The notes under the pieces: model-generated
Told to the model about the DNA's origin: nothing
Database searches by the model: none
The model's input: only the letters and a program-made list of their open reading frames with translations
Assembly: GCA_025141015.1 (NCBI GenBank)
Contig: CP081098.1
Location: forward strand, 3,044,501-3,108,500
Source: Rhodobacteraceae bacterium M382
GTDB taxonomy: Bacteria > Pseudomonadota > Alphaproteobacteria > Rhodobacterales > Rhodobacteraceae
DNA length: 64,000 nucleotides
Reading direction: 5' to 3'
Translations under genes and position numbers: made by a program
Part shown: positions 46,250-55,759 of the stretch, piece by piece
Numbering within the stretch: position 1 is the stretch's first letter
How the letters are laid out: the number at the start of each line of letters is the position of its first letter

Positions 46250-46654
46250 CTATTTCGCCCTCAGTAACACGCCGATCGCGCTGTTTTTTTCGATTTCCGT
46301 ACGTCCGAACGCACAGAAGGTTTCCGGGTTTTCATAGGACACGCCGCTGTTGCGCAGCAGCGTCTCTCCCTTGGCCCGCATCCGGGCCTTTTCAGTATCA
46401 GATTCGATGTAGGCGCGGATTTCCGCGTCCGCATATCCCAACGCATTGGCCCGCGACCGCAGGCGGCGCAGCTCGCCAATCCCCTTGAACAGGCGGGCAC
46501 TGATGCTGTCACAGTGATCGGCGACCTCCTTGGCCATGGCGATGGCAAACAGGGGATCTTCGATTTCAGGCACGTCGCTGAGCGGTGGTTTTGCCGCAGC
46601 GGACATCGGGCTGACCGCCATCAGGGCCGCCAGCAGGGCAATAAGACGCAACAT
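46250..46654 (-). CDS. DUF5333 family secreted protein
   Basis: A 134-residue protein with a clear signal peptide (LRLIALLAALMAVSPMSAAAKPP, residues 2-24). The mature part is helical with two Cys (DHCDSISARL, ETFCAFGR), matching DUF5333, a small family of Rhodobacteraceae. AAGGAGAGTG precedes the ATG at 46654, chosen over an in-frame start 34 codons upstream. It is 3 bp from nuoG. Function unknown. Confidence 0.75.
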   Translation of the reverse strand: MLRLIALLAALMAVSPMSAAAKPPLSDVPEIEDPLFAIAMAKEVADHCDSISARLFKGIGELRRLRSRANALGYADAEIRAYIESDTEKARMRAKGETLLRNSGVSYENPETFCAFGRTEIEKNSAIGVLLRAK

Positions 46655-46752
46655 CACACTCTCCTTGGTTCGGGAGAGCCAATCACCAGCCTCACAGCCG
46701 TTGCTATTCAATAGCAAAGCCCCGACAGGCCCGGGATATGCCGGAATTCCGC

Positions 46753-47139
46753 TCATGACACGCAGGTTCCGCGCAGGATCAACACGTCATTGACGATCTG
46801 CAAGTCATCCACTTGATCCAACGGATGTACCGCCCATTCAATCTTGTGCGGTCCAAAGTTCTCGATGCAGTATTTGGTGCCTTCGTGGTGCCCAGCCTTG
46901 CCAGCCCCAGTTCTGGACTGAGACGCGCGTTTCACCTCGACGGTAAAGTTCTCCAGATCTGTTTTCTTGTCGACGGACTTGCTTTTGGCCGAGAAAATGA
47001 ACCCGTCATAGCGCTGGCGACGGTTTTCGTTCTTAAAAGTGCCACAGCTGGACAGGACAAAAGTGCCAACCAGAACAGCCGCTGCCGCGCGGGCAAACCG
47101 TGTCGGGCCTCCGGTCGAATGTGTCTGTGTTGCACTCAT
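46753..47139 (-). CDS. Small lipoprotein of unknown function in nuo operon
   Basis: Not recognised. A 128-residue protein with a signal peptide ending FVLSSC (lipobox). The mature region is Lys/Asp-rich, with FTVEVKRASQSRTGAG and GTKYCIENFGPHKIEW segments. The ATG at 47139 has GGA 8 nt upstream; another ATG 6 bp earlier (47145) is possible. It lies between nuoF and the DUF5333 gene. Confidence 0.68.
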   Translation of the reverse strand: MSATQTHSTGGPTRFARAAAAVLVGTFVLSSCGTFKNENRRQRYDGFIFSAKSKSVDKKTDLENFTVEVKRASQSRTGAGKAGHHEGTKYCIENFGPHKIEWAVHPLDQVDDLQIVNDVLILRGTCVS

Positions 47140-47190
47140 GGTCATTTTCCGTGTTGCCGTCGTTGTTCAGATACGTCGAAACGATACGTC

Positions 47191-48489
47191 TTATTCCGCT
47201 GCCATTGCGCCCATGCGTCCGGTTTTCTGCGCCTTGATCCGGTCTTCGATTTCTTCCCGGAAATTGCGGATCAGGCCCTGGATCGGCCAGGCAGCCGCAT
47301 CCCCCAGTGCACAGATGGTGTGGCCTTCGACCTGTTTGGTCACGTCCCACAACATGTCGATCTCTTCCAGCTCGGCCTCGCCGCGCACCAGACGGTCCAT
47401 GACGCGCATCATCCAACCGGTGCCTTCACGGCACGGCGTGCACTGACCACAGCTTTCATGTTTGTAGAATTTGGACAGGCGCCAGATCGCTTTGACGATG
47501 TCGGTCTGCTTGTCCATCACGATCACAGCCGCAGTCCCAAGCCCCGAACCCAATTCGCCGCGCAGGTAATCAAAATCCATGATCGCGTCGCGCATGTTTT
47601 CACCGCGCACACAGGGCACGGACGACCCGCCCGGAATAACCGCCAGCAGGTTGTCCCAACCACCGCGAATACCACCACAGTGCTTTTCGATCAGCTCTTC
47701 GAACGAAATCGACATGGCTTCTTCGACGACGCAGGGGTTGTTCACATGACCCGAAATACCGAACAATTTGGTGCCCGCATTGTTGGGACGGCCAAAACCG
47801 GCGAACCAATCGGCACCGCGGCGCAGGATGGTCGGTACGACGGCGATGGATTCAACGTTGTTCACTGTGGTCGGGCACCCATACAGCCCCGCCCCGGCCG
47901 GGAACGGCGGTTTCATCCGCGGCATGCCCTTTTTGCCTTCGAGGCTTTCGATCAGCGCGGTTTCCTCACCACAGATATAGGCGCCGGCACCATGCGCCAG
48001 GAACAGATCGAAATCCCAACCGGAACCCGCAGCATTCTTGCCCAGCATCCCTTTGTCATAGGCTTCGTCAATCGCGGCCTGCAGGGCTTCCTTTTCGCGG
48101 ATGTATTCACCACGAATGTAGATATAGCAGGCATGGGCATTCATCGCGAATGAGGCGATCAGCGCCCCTTCGATCAATGTATGCGGATCATGGCGCATGA
48201 TCTCGCGGTCTTTGCACGTGCCGGGTTCGGATTCATCGGCGTTGATTACCAGATAGGCCGGACGACCGTCGCTTTCCTTGGGCATGAAGGACCATTTCAG
48301 GCCGGTGGGGAAACCCGCACCGCCGCGACCACGCAGACCGCTGTCTTTCATGGTCTGAATGATCCAATCCCGCCCCTTGCCGATCAGGTCGGCCGTGCCG
48401 TCCCAATGGCCGCGCGCCTGCGCGCCTTTCAGCGTGCGGTCATGCATCCCGTAGAGGTTGGTAAAGATCCGGTCCTGGTCCTTCAGCAT
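47191..48489 (-). CDS. nuoF: NADH-quinone oxidoreductase subunit F
   Basis: Holds the FMN and NADH site and cluster N3. The 432 residues have [13 protein letters not shown] near 53-65 (NADH/FMN loop) and the 4Fe-4S motif [12 protein letters not shown] near 348-359, with the fourth Cys in [10 protein letters not shown] near 391-400. Length and motifs are normal. Confidence 0.97.
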   Translation of the reverse strand: MLKDQDRIFTNLYGMHDRTLKGAQARGHWDGTADLIGKGRDWIIQTMKDSGLRGRGGAGFPTGLKWSFMPKESDGRPAYLVINADESEPGTCKDREIMRHDPHTLIEGALIASFAMNAHACYIYIRGEYIREKEALQAAIDEAYDKGMLGKNAAGSGWDFDLFLAHGAGAYICGEETALIESLEGKKGMPRMKPPFPAGAGLYGCPTTVNNVESIAVVPTILRRGADWFAGFGRPNNAGTKLFGISGHVNNPCVVEEAMSISFEELIEKHCGGIRGGWDNLLAVIPGGSSVPCVRGENMRDAIMDFDYLRGELGSGLGTAAVIVMDKQTDIVKAIWRLSKFYKHESCGQCTPCREGTGWMMRVMDRLVRGEAELEEIDMLWDVTKQVEGHTICALGDAAAWPIQGLIRNFREEIEDRIKAQKTGRMGAMAAE

Positions 48490-48495
48490 GTCTGC

Positions 48496-48723
48496 CTACC
48501 CTTGGCTATCCTGACGCATGCGCCAGAGTTGAAATATGTTAACCAGTGCATAGATCAGACCTGCAAGTGCAAGGAGATCAAACAGCAGAGCATAACGCCC
48601 CGGCAGTCCCAGCATCGGTCCGATAAAGAGCGACAAAACCAACCATGCAACCATGGTACCGGCTATCACCAATGCGATATGCCGACCTTTGGCTGCGATG
48701 GCTGTGTCTTTGTCGTTGCTCAT
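48496..48723 (-). CDS. DUF5337 small membrane protein
   Basis: A 75-residue protein with two transmembrane helices (about 15-35 and 43-63) separated by GPMLGLPGR, a layout typical of DUF5337 proteins found in nuo operons of Rhodobacteraceae. It is 6 bp upstream of nuoF and 54 bp after nuoE. It may be a loosely bound assembly or accessory factor of complex I, but this is inference from position. Confidence 0.78.
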   Translation of the reverse strand: MSNDKDTAIAAKGRHIALVIAGTMVAWLVLSLFIGPMLGLPGRYALLFDLLALAGLIYALVNIFQLWRMRQDSQG

Positions 48724-48777
48724 CTGGTCTCGTGTTCATCTGATCCGCGCCCGGCCCCTGCCCGGCGCAGTATCGGT

Positions 48778-49968
48778 TTATTCGTCGTCGTAGATGCCGT
48801 CTTTTTTGGCACGTTTGGCAAATTCGGTCTCTTCCCCGGCCGCCAGCTGTTTGGCCTGTTCGACCCAGCCGTCACGTTCGATGCGACCTTTGAAGGACAA
48901 CAGATCATCCATACGTTCGATGTCCTCGGGTCCCCAGGCCGCAACCTGCGCGAATGAGGTGACGCCCGCTTCGTTCAGCTTTTCTTCCAGCTTGGGTCCA
49001 ACGCCCTTGAGCAGCTTGAGGTCATCGGTACCTGCGGCAACAGGTGCGGCGGCCTCGGCCGTGGGGGCTTCGTATTTCCACTCACCCTTTTTCTCGGCCA
49101 GCTCAGATTGCCCGGGCAGATCCTTGGACGGCACCACTTTTGGAGCCTCTGCTTTTGGGGCCTCTGCGGCTTTTGCAGGTTTGCTCTGATGAACGGCCGG
49201 TTTCGGGGTTGGTTTTGGTGCCGGGGGCTGTTCGCCTGCGCGACTGGCCACGGTGCCATCCTTGCCCACCCAGGGGGTCAGCAATGGCACTTCGGTGCCG
49301 TCGATGCGTTTGACGGTGTCGCCGATATCCGTCGCCAGCTGTGCCGAAGCGTTATACTGCGTTTTGCCGCTTTCGTATTCGGTTAGCGACGTCAGGCCGG
49401 ATTTGGGTTCAGATCCGTAACGGCCGTTCTGCGGGCCCGGAACCGGAACCTGACCGGCGGCCAGTTCGTCCAGAATCTCCGAGAAGCGCGCAGCCGTCAG
49501 ATCCTCAAAATAATCCTTGCCGATCTGGGCCATGGGCGCGTTGGTGCACGACCCCAGGCATTCCACCTCTTCCCAGGTGAATTTGCCGTCCGCCGACAGA
49601 ACATGCGGCTTGTCGTTGATCTTGTCGCGGCAGATTGCCACCAGATCTTCGGCACCGCAGATCATACAGGACGTTGTCCCGCAGATCTGGATATGCGCCA
49701 CCGAGCCGGTCGGCTGCAGTTGGAACATGAAATAGAACGAGGCCACTTCGAGCACACGGATATAGGCCATCCCCAACATGTCGGCGACCAGTTCGATTGC
49801 CGGCTTGGTCAGCCAGCCTTCCTGCTCCTGAGCACGCCACAACAGCGGGATCACGGCCGAAGCCTCACGCCCTGCGGGGTATTTGGTGATCTGCCCTTCG
49901 GCCCAGGCCAGGTTGGCGGCGGTGAAAGCAAAGCTTGCGGGTTGTTCTGCGTGGAGACGGCGTAGCAT
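48778..49968 (-). CDS. nuoE: NADH-quinone oxidoreductase subunit E with C-terminal HhH extension
   Basis: Thioredoxin-like subunit with cluster N1a. The 2Fe-2S ligands are in [10 protein letters not shown] near 98-107 and CLGSCTNAP near 138-146. At 396 residues it is much longer than classical NuoE (about 170-240): after about 225 a Pro/Ala/Lys-rich linker leads to a helix-hairpin-helix segment, [15 protein letters not shown] near 320-334. It overlaps nuoD by 1 bp. Confidence 0.95.
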   Translation of the reverse strand: MLRRLHAEQPASFAFTAANLAWAEGQITKYPAGREASAVIPLLWRAQEQEGWLTKPAIELVADMLGMAYIRVLEVASFYFMFQLQPTGSVAHIQICGTTSCMICGAEDLVAICRDKINDKPHVLSADGKFTWEEVECLGSCTNAPMAQIGKDYFEDLTAARFSEILDELAAGQVPVPGPQNGRYGSEPKSGLTSLTEYESGKTQYNASAQLATDIGDTVKRIDGTEVPLLTPWVGKDGTVASRAGEQPPAPKPTPKPAVHQSKPAKAAEAPKAEAPKVVPSKDLPGQSELAEKKGEWKYEAPTAEAAAPVAAGTDDLKLLKGVGPKLEEKLNEAGVTSFAQVAAWGPEDIERMDDLLSFKGRIERDGWVEQAKQLAAGEETEFAKRAKKDGIYDDE

Positions 49969-51179
49969 TAGCGGTCAATCTCTCCAAAAACGACATCCAT
50001 GGTACCGATGATCGCGGCAACGTCAGCCAGTTGGTGACCACCAGCAACGTGGTCCATGGCTTGCAGGTGCAGGAATCCCGGTGCCCGAATTTTCGAGCGG
50101 TAAGGTTTGTTGGATCCATCGGCCACCAGATAGACACCGAATTCGCCCTTGGGCGCTTCGACGGCGGCGTAAACTTCTCCCGCAGGCACGTGAAACCCTT
50201 CGGTGTACAGCTTGAAATGGTGGATCAGGCTTTCCATCGAGGTTTTCATTTCCCCGCGTTTCGGCGGAGACAGTTTGCCCCGGGCCATAACGTCGCCAGT
50301 GGCTTCTTTCAGCTTGGCAATGGCCTGACGGATGATCGACAGCGATTGGCGCATCTCTTCCATGCGGACAAGATAGCGATCATAACAATCGCCGTTTTTG
50401 CCAACCGGGATCTGAAAGTCGAATTCATCGTAGCATTCATAAGGCTGCGACCGACGCAAATCCCATGCCAGACCGGATCCCCGCACCATGACGCCCGAGA
50501 AGCCAAATTTCTGAATGTCTTCTTCGGTCACGACGCCAATATCGGCATTGCGCTGTTTGAAGATGCGGTTTTCGGTCAGCAGGCCATCAATGTCGGCCAG
50601 CACTGCCGGGAACGTATGCGTCCAGGCCATAATATCGTCCAACAGATCATCAGGCAGATCCTGATGCACACCACCGGGACGGAAATAGGCCGCGTGCAAA
50701 CGCGCACCACAGGCGCGTTCGTAAAAGATCATCAGCTTTTCACGCTCTTCGAACCCCCACAGCGGCGGTGTCAGCGCTCCAACGTCCATCGCTTGGGTGG
50801 TGACGTTCAGCAGGTGGTTCAGAATCCGGCCAATTTCGCTGTAGAGAACGCGGATCAACGACCCACGACGCGGCACCACAGTGCCGGTCAGCTTTTCGAT
50901 GGCCAGACACCAGGCATGTTCCTGGTTCATCGGAGCCACGTAATCCAGCCGGTCGAAATAGGGCAGCGATTGCAGGTAGGTGCGGCTTTCCATCAGCTTT
51001 TCCGTGCCGCGGTGCAGCAAGCCGATATGCGGGTCGCATCGTTCCACGATTTCGCCATCCAGCTCCAGAACCAGGCGCAGAACGCCGTGCGCAGCCGGGT
51101 GCTGGGGTCCAAAGTTGATGTTGAAATTGCGGATTTTCTGTTCGCCGGTCAGGGCGTCGTCAAACTTGGAGCCATCCAT
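49968..51179 (-). CDS. nuoD: NADH-quinone oxidoreductase subunit D
   Basis: The 49-kDa subunit forming the quinone pocket. The 403 residues have [21 protein letters not shown] near 28-48 (His residues of the quinone site) and [14 protein letters not shown] near 60-73, and end [10 protein letters not shown] as is typical. The start codon is adjacent to the nuoC stop (1-bp overlap). Confidence 0.97.
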   Translation of the reverse strand: MDGSKFDDALTGEQKIRNFNINFGPQHPAAHGVLRLVLELDGEIVERCDPHIGLLHRGTEKLMESRTYLQSLPYFDRLDYVAPMNQEHAWCLAIEKLTGTVVPRRGSLIRVLYSEIGRILNHLLNVTTQAMDVGALTPPLWGFEEREKLMIFYERACGARLHAAYFRPGGVHQDLPDDLLDDIMAWTHTFPAVLADIDGLLTENRIFKQRNADIGVVTEEDIQKFGFSGVMVRGSGLAWDLRRSQPYECYDEFDFQIPVGKNGDCYDRYLVRMEEMRQSLSIIRQAIAKLKEATGDVMARGKLSPPKRGEMKTSMESLIHHFKLYTEGFHVPAGEVYAAVEAPKGEFGVYLVADGSNKPYRSKIRAPGFLHLQAMDHVAGGHQLADVAAIIGTMDVVFGEIDR

Positions 51180-51784
51180 CAGTTTGCCCCCTCTTTTTCA
51201 TCACCGGGCAGGATGTATTCTGCACCTTCCCATGGCGACATGAAGTCGAACTGGCGATATTCCTGAACCAGGCTTACAGGTTCATAGACCACGCGCTTTT
51301 GCGCCTCGTCATAGCGAACTTCGGTATAACCGGTTGTCGGGAAATCCTTGCGCAGCGGATACCCGCGAAAGCCATAGTCGGTCAGAATGCGACGCAGGTC
51401 CGGGTGACCCGAGAACAGCACGCCGAACATGTCAAAGACTTCGCGTTCGAACCAGTTGGCCGACGGATGTACATCCACGATCGATGGCACCATCTCGTCC
51501 TCGCGGATCGACACCCGCAGGCGGATACGCTGGTTCTGATACATCGACAGGAAATGATACACCACGTCGAACCGTTTGGCCCGATCCGGGTAGTCAACGG
51601 CCGTGATATCCACCAGTGACGAGAACTTGCAGTTCTGATCGGTCTTCAGGAATTCGACAAATCCGACGATATTGGACGGGGTCACATCCACGTTCAGCTC
51701 GTCAAAGGACACATCCCAGCCGATCACGCAGTCGGGGCGTTTCGCTTCCAGCAAGGTGCCCAGTTCGTTCAGTGCTTCAGTCAT
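51179..51784 (-). CDS. nuoC: NADH-quinone oxidoreductase subunit C
   Basis: The 30-kDa peripheral-arm subunit, 201 residues. The family signature ERE(V)[23 protein letters not shown] covers about 117-140, and the end [11 protein letters not shown] is typical. I chose the ATG at 51784, which has GGAG 9 nt upstream, over an in-frame codon 15 bp earlier. It is separate from nuoD, not fused as in E. coli. Confidence 0.95.
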   Translation of the reverse strand: MTEALNELGTLLEAKRPDCVIGWDVSFDELNVDVTPSNIVGFVEFLKTDQNCKFSSLVDITAVDYPDRAKRFDVVYHFLSMYQNQRIRLRVSIREDEMVPSIVDVHPSANWFEREVFDMFGVLFSGHPDLRRILTDYGFRGYPLRKDFPTTGYTEVRYDEAQKRVVYEPVSLVQEYRQFDFMSPWEGAEYILPGDEKEGAN

Positions 51785-51809
51785 TCGTATGTTCTCCAAC
51801 CAAAGCCGA

Positions 51810-52343
51810 TCAGCGGACCAGGGTGCCGGTGCGGCGGATCTTGCGTTGCAGCTGCATCAAACCATACAGCAGCGCTTCGGCGGTCGGGGGGCAGCCGGGA
51901 ACATAGATGTCCACAGGCACCACGCGGTCACAGCCACGCACAACCGAATAGGAATAATGGTAATACCCACCACCATTTGCGCAGGATCCCATCGAGATCA
52001 CATACCGCGGCTCGGGCATCTGGTCGTACACCTTGCGCAGCGCCGGGGCCATCTTGTTGGTCAGCGTACCCGCGACGATCATCACGTCGGACTGACGCGG
52101 AGAGGCGCGCGGCGCGATCCCAAAGCGTTCCGCGTCATACCGCGGCATCGACGTGTGCATCATTTCAACCGCACAGCAGGCCAGACCAAAGGTCATCCAG
52201 TGTAGCGACCCGGTGCGGGCCCAGTTGATGATGTCTTCGGCCGAGGTCAGCAGGAACCCTTTGTCCTGCAATTCGGCATTCAACGCCTGCGTGACCATTT
52301 CCTTGTCCACACCAGCGGTATTGGCTCCGGTCATCACTCCCAT
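51810..52343 (-). CDS. nuoB: NADH-quinone oxidoreductase subunit B
   Basis: Binds cluster N2, the last electron carrier before quinone. The 177 residues have the tandem-Cys motif [11 protein letters not shown] near 52-62, [10 protein letters not shown] near 118-127 and [12 protein letters not shown] near 148-159. The ATG at 52343 is favoured by AAGGGG 7 nt upstream; a second ATG three codons downstream overlaps the nuoA stop as TGATG. Confidence 0.95.
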   Translation of the reverse strand: MGVMTGANTAGVDKEMVTQALNAELQDKGFLLTSAEDIINWARTGSLHWMTFGLACCAVEMMHTSMPRYDAERFGIAPRASPRQSDVMIVAGTLTNKMAPALRKVYDQMPEPRYVISMGSCANGGGYYHYSYSVVRGCDRVVPVDIYVPGCPPTAEALLYGLMQLQRKIRRTGTLVR

Positions 52344-52699
52344 TCCAGGGCCCCTTTCTTCCACTCATAGGCAAAGCCGATGGTCAGAACGCCCAGGAAA
52401 ACCATCATCGACCAGAAAGCCAGATCGCTGATGTCCTTGAACCCGACGGCCCAGGGAAACAGGAAAGCAATTTCAAGGTCGAAGATGATGAACAGGATCG
52501 ACACCAGATAGAACCGGACATCGAATTTCATTCGCGCATCATCAAAAGCGTTAAATCCGCATTCATATGCCGATACTTTTTCCGGATCCGGGTTACGGAC
52601 CGCAAGTACTACGGCAGCAAGAATCAGGACTAGTCCGAGGCCGACAGCTACGGCCAGGAACACGAGGATAGGGAGATATTCCCTAAGCATGTCTTCCAC
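52334..52699 (-). CDS. nuoA: NADH-quinone oxidoreductase subunit A
   Basis: Small three-helix membrane subunit (ND3 type), 121 residues. The loop [32 protein letters not shown] runs about 45-76 and includes the Cys of the ND3 loop. I chose the GTG at 52699 with AAAGGAG 6-7 nt upstream over the ATG 9 bp later. It is the first gene of the operon. Confidence 0.95.
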   Translation of the reverse strand: MEDMLREYLPILVFLAVAVGLGLVLILAAVVLAVRNPDPEKVSAYECGFNAFDDARMKFDVRFYLVSILFIIFDLEIAFLFPWAVGFKDISDLAFWSMMVFLGVLTIGFAYEWKKGALEWE

Positions 52700-53011
52700 G
52701 AGTGGCTCCTTTCAAACGCGCAACAGCGCGCAGCGGGATGGCTGCTTTATTTTGACCGGGTTTATCCGTGCACTTGGGCAGGGTCAACCAAGCGGAACCA
52801 GATAAAGACTTTGTGTCTCACTGTTCGGGGCTGTTGAGATGCAAAAAAACCACCGATTTCGCGTGATCGGGGCCTTTGATATTCCTGCGGGGAAAACACA
52901 TCTTTTTTCAAGCGGATTTCTGACCCCGCAAACCCGCAGGTTCACAGCCAAATTCGCGGGTTGAGTCGCAAGCCGTTCGTATGGTGTCGGATGTCGGCGC
53001 GATGTGCGCAG
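52700..53011. other. Presumed nuo promoter region
   Basis: About 312 bp between the GAF/PAS pseudogene and nuoA, without a gene. It is AT-richer than its surroundings near 52840-52920. A 7-bp inverted repeat, AACCCGC/GCGGGTT, lies at 52931-52937/52956-52962. It presumably holds the nuo promoter, but I cannot assign a -35/-10 pair or an operator with confidence. Confidence 0.5.
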
Positions 53012-53878
53012 TCAGCGGCCCTGTTTGTCCAATTTCCCCTCGCAGGGCGTCCAATCACACAACATCAGCCCTCCCAGGGTTTGGGACCATCCCACATGCA
53101 ACCACGTTTTGCCATGATCCGGGAAATCAACCCTGACCCGCATACCGCTCCGGGCACCATCCGTTTGCGCGCCGCTCTCCTGTGCCCCGACCCGCGCCGC
53201 CGGCATCGAACCGGTTTTACTGGCATCCAGAATGTCCTGCATGGGCAGGTTCAACAGATCCTTCCCGGTCAGCCCCAGCTGCGCCTGCATGCCGCGGTTG
53301 GCAAACAGAAGCTCGCCATCACGGGTGTGCACGCTCAGCGCGCAGCTGTCCGATTGCGCAAGCGCGGCAATGATCCGATCCGTTTCGTCAAGACAGGAGG
53401 CCAAATCGTTTTCCTGTGCCTGAAGCAGACGCAGATCAATCCTGCTGGCCACCAGATCCGCCATCTCGACCAGATAGTTCACGTCTTCATCTCTCCAATC
53501 GCGCGTTTGGGCAGAGAGGGCACATATTGCCCCGACCACCCGCCCATCGGCCAGAACCAGCGGCGCGCCCAGTTAGGCCCCAATGGAAAAGGCCCGGACG
53601 GTGGGAACGTCATTCAACCAGGGCGTCGATGCGACGTCTTCGATTTTGACAGGATGTTGCAGCACCATAGTGTGCTGACAAATTGTGTCCACAGCCAGAA
53701 CATTGCGCTGCTCTGCGCCACCTTCCGAAGCAGATGAACCCAATGCGTATAACGCATCTTCATCCGGGACACTGATCAAACAATCGGCACATCCGAGCCG
53801 GGCCTGTACCGATGCCGCAAGCGAATCAAATTCCTGCAGGACTGGGGAAAGTTTCAAATGTAGCACGTGCCTCCTCAA
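53012..53878 (-). pseudogene. GAF/PAS sensory protein interrupted by one stop codon
   Basis: A continuous minus-strand frame is broken by one TAA at 53573-53575. The upstream part ends VPTVRAFSIGA and the downstream part resumes LGAPLVLADGRVVGAICALS, which together form one ordinary GAF domain, where Tyr is common at the broken position (one base change from TAA). A PAS-like domain follows (about residues 170-280: FANRGMQAQLGLTGKDLLNLPMQDIL). No transmitter or output domain is visible. The 5' end is uncertain: AGGAGG lies near 53870, with non-ATG candidate starts around it. It lies between the nuo operon and the leucine cluster. It could be a recent pseudogene, a read-through gene or a sequencing error. 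Confidence 0.75.
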
Positions 53879-53913
53879 ACACCCTCAAGGGTTCACACTT
53901 CGAGAATTTTCAT

Positions 53914-53932
53914 GCCGCCTTCAAAAGGCGGC
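53914..53932. repeat. Short perfect hairpin upstream of GAF/PAS gene
   Basis: GCCGCCTT (53914-53921), loop CAA, AAGGCGGC (53925-53932). There is no T-run, so a terminator role downstream of the enoyl-CoA hydratase gene is uncertain. Confidence 0.5.
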
Positions 53933-54036
53933 CCGCTCAATGCGTGCCACCCTATCAGCAAATTGGCCAGAAACACCTGATAATATGGCCTCGCCTTGTC
54001 TGGTTCCTTTCAGGTATCTCCCCGTATTTCCTGGTG

Positions 54037-54819
54037 TCAGGACACCCAGCCCGGTTTGCGTTTGTCAAAGAAGGCCGCGATCCCTTCTTGGGCTTCCTGT
54101 GTTTCCCAACGTTCAACCAGGGCGCGGATCGTATGATCAATCACTTCATCATCAATGCGCGGTCCCAGTGCACGCGCCAACTGTTTCGCCGAGGCCACGG
54201 CCCCAGGCGCGCAATTCAAATACGGGACCACTTCGGCTTCGACCGCCTCCGCCAACTGATCGGCGGGCACTGCCTTGGCCAACAGACCCAGTTCCACCGC
54301 CTCGGACGCGCCAAACAGACGGGCCGACATGAACACCCGGCGGGCCATCGCCTCGCCCATACGAGACAACACATAAGGGCCAATGGTGGCCGGGATGATG
54401 CCCAGCCGGGTTTCGGTCAGGCCCATTTTCAGATGATCTACCCCAATCGCAATATCACAGACCGACGCCATGCCGACCCCACCACCAAAGGCATTGCCCT
54501 GAAGCGCGCCGATCACCGGCTTGGGCAACGTATTGAGCGCCTGCAACATCTCGGCCAGCTTGCGCGCCTCGACAAATCGGGTTTCGGAATCCGCCGCCAT
54601 CTGGGCCTGCATCCAGGCCAGATCACCGCCCGCACAAAAGCTTTTGCCCGCACCGGTCAGGATCACCACGCGGATGCCGTCGTCGTCAGAAATATCCGCC
54701 GCAGCCCGTGTCAGATCTGCCAGCATCTGCGCCGACATCGCGTTGTGTTTTTCGGGACGGTTCAGCGTCAGCGTGGCAACACCGCGCGCATCCGTTTCCA
54801 GGGTCAGAGTCTCATACAT
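54037..54819 (-). CDS. liuC: Enoyl-CoA hydratase (probable methylglutaconyl-CoA hydratase)
   Basis: Crotonase-fold enzyme. The 260 residues have the oxyanion-hole segments AGKSFCAGGDLAWMQ near 54-68 and ALQGNAFGGGVGMASVCDIAIG near 100-121, with IPATIGPYV near 140-148. Crotonases vary in substrate, but its place with HMG-CoA lyase, mccA and mccB strongly suggests hydration of 3-methylglutaconyl-CoA to HMG-CoA. I chose the ATG at 54819 because the domain begins at YETLTLETD. Confidence 0.88.
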   Translation of the reverse strand: MYETLTLETDARGVATLTLNRPEKHNAMSAQMLADLTRAAADISDDDGIRVVILTGAGKSFCAGGDLAWMQAQMAADSETRFVEARKLAEMLQALNTLPKPVIGALQGNAFGGGVGMASVCDIAIGVDHLKMGLTETRLGIIPATIGPYVLSRMGEAMARRVFMSARLFGASEAVELGLLAKAVPADQLAEAVEAEVVPYLNCAPGAVASAKQLARALGPRIDDEVIDHTIRALVERWETQEAQEGIAAFFDKRKPGWVS

Positions 54820-54829
54820 CCCAGTCTCC

Positions 54830-55693
54830 TTATTCCTGCGCACCTGAGCGCATCGCCCGGGCCATTTCTGCGGCTTCATTCAAAACGTCCCGATCCAATC
54901 CGGTATCATATCCCAACCGGTGCAGATGGTCATACACGGCCTCGGTCGCGACATTCCCCGCCGCACCCGGCGCATAGGGGCATCCCCCCAATCCGCCCAC
55001 CGCGGCATCAAACACCCGCACCCCCAGCGACAGCGATGCATCAATATTGGCCAACGCCCGCCCGGCCGTGTCATGATAATGGCCGGCCAATCGGGTCACC
55101 GGAACGCGGTCGCGCACAGCCAGAAGCATCTTGGCAATGGCCTCGGGCGTGCCCTGCCCGATGGTATCGCCCAATGACACCTCATAACACCCCATGGCAA
55201 ACAACCGGTCCGCCACGGCCGCCACCTGTTCGGGGGGCGTGGGCCCATCAAACGGGCAATCGGTCACACAGGATACATAGCCCCGCACCGGCAAATCAAT
55301 ATGGCGCGCCGCGTCCAGAATGGGTTCGAACCGGGCAATGCTCTCTTCGACAGAGGCGTTGATATTGGCCTTGGAGAACCCCTCGGACGCCGAAGCAAAC
55401 ACCGCTATCTCATCGGCACGCGCGGCGCGCGCATCTTCATAGCCGCGCATATTCGGCGTCAGCGCTGCATAGCGCACCCCCGGCGCGCGGGCGATCCCGG
55501 CAAGAACCTCGGCCGATCCGGCCATTTGCGGCACCCATTTGGGCGACACGAAACTGGCCACTTCGATCCGGGAAAACCCGGCGCGGCTCAGACAATCCAC
55601 CAGCGCAATTTTCTCTGCCACCGGAATAGCGCGTTTTTCGTTCTGAAGCCCGTCGCGGGGCCCCATTTCGAAAATCTCGACTCGGTCTCCCAT
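54830..55693 (-). CDS. Hydroxymethylglutaryl-CoA lyase
   Basis: Cleaves HMG-CoA to acetoacetate and acetyl-CoA, the last step of leucine degradation. The 287 residues show the TIM-barrel start EMGPRDGLQNEK near 8-19 (metal Asp), HYHDTAGRALAN near 205-216 (metal His residues) and the signature GLGGCPYAPGAAGNVATE near 233-250, with its catalytic Cys. AGGAGGG precedes the ATG at 55693. Confidence 0.94.
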   Translation of the reverse strand: MGDRVEIFEMGPRDGLQNEKRAIPVAEKIALVDCLSRAGFSRIEVASFVSPKWVPQMAGSAEVLAGIARAPGVRYAALTPNMRGYEDARAARADEIAVFASASEGFSKANINASVEESIARFEPILDAARHIDLPVRGYVSCVTDCPFDGPTPPEQVAAVADRLFAMGCYEVSLGDTIGQGTPEAIAKMLLAVRDRVPVTRLAGHYHDTAGRALANIDASLSLGVRVFDAAVGGLGGCPYAPGAAGNVATEAVYDHLHRLGYDTGLDRDVLNEAAEMARAMRSGAQE

Positions 55694-55708
55694 GGGGGAA
55701 CCCTCCTG

Positions 55709-55732
55709 CTTCTTTCTGGTCAAAAATACCTC
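55709..55732 (-). terminator. T-rich motif after mccA, repeat copy C
   Basis: On the minus strand it reads GAGGTATTTTTGACCAG, then AAAGAAG, preceded by a GC-rich weak hairpin region. It lies about 28-50 bp after the mccA stop, so it may act as a weak terminator or attenuator between mccA and HMG-CoA lyase. The core matches copy B at 13072-13095. Confidence 0.45.
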
Positions 55733-55759
55733 TGCACCACGGGGGCCACAGGCAATGTG

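Noticed and set aside
48720-48944. A 74-codon minus-strand frame in the nuoE-DUF5337 gap
   Set aside because: Most of it overlaps the 3' end of nuoE in a different frame, and no coding features are visible.
53914-53932. Hairpin considered as a full intrinsic terminator
   Set aside because: No T-run follows on either strand, so it is listed only as a hairpin.
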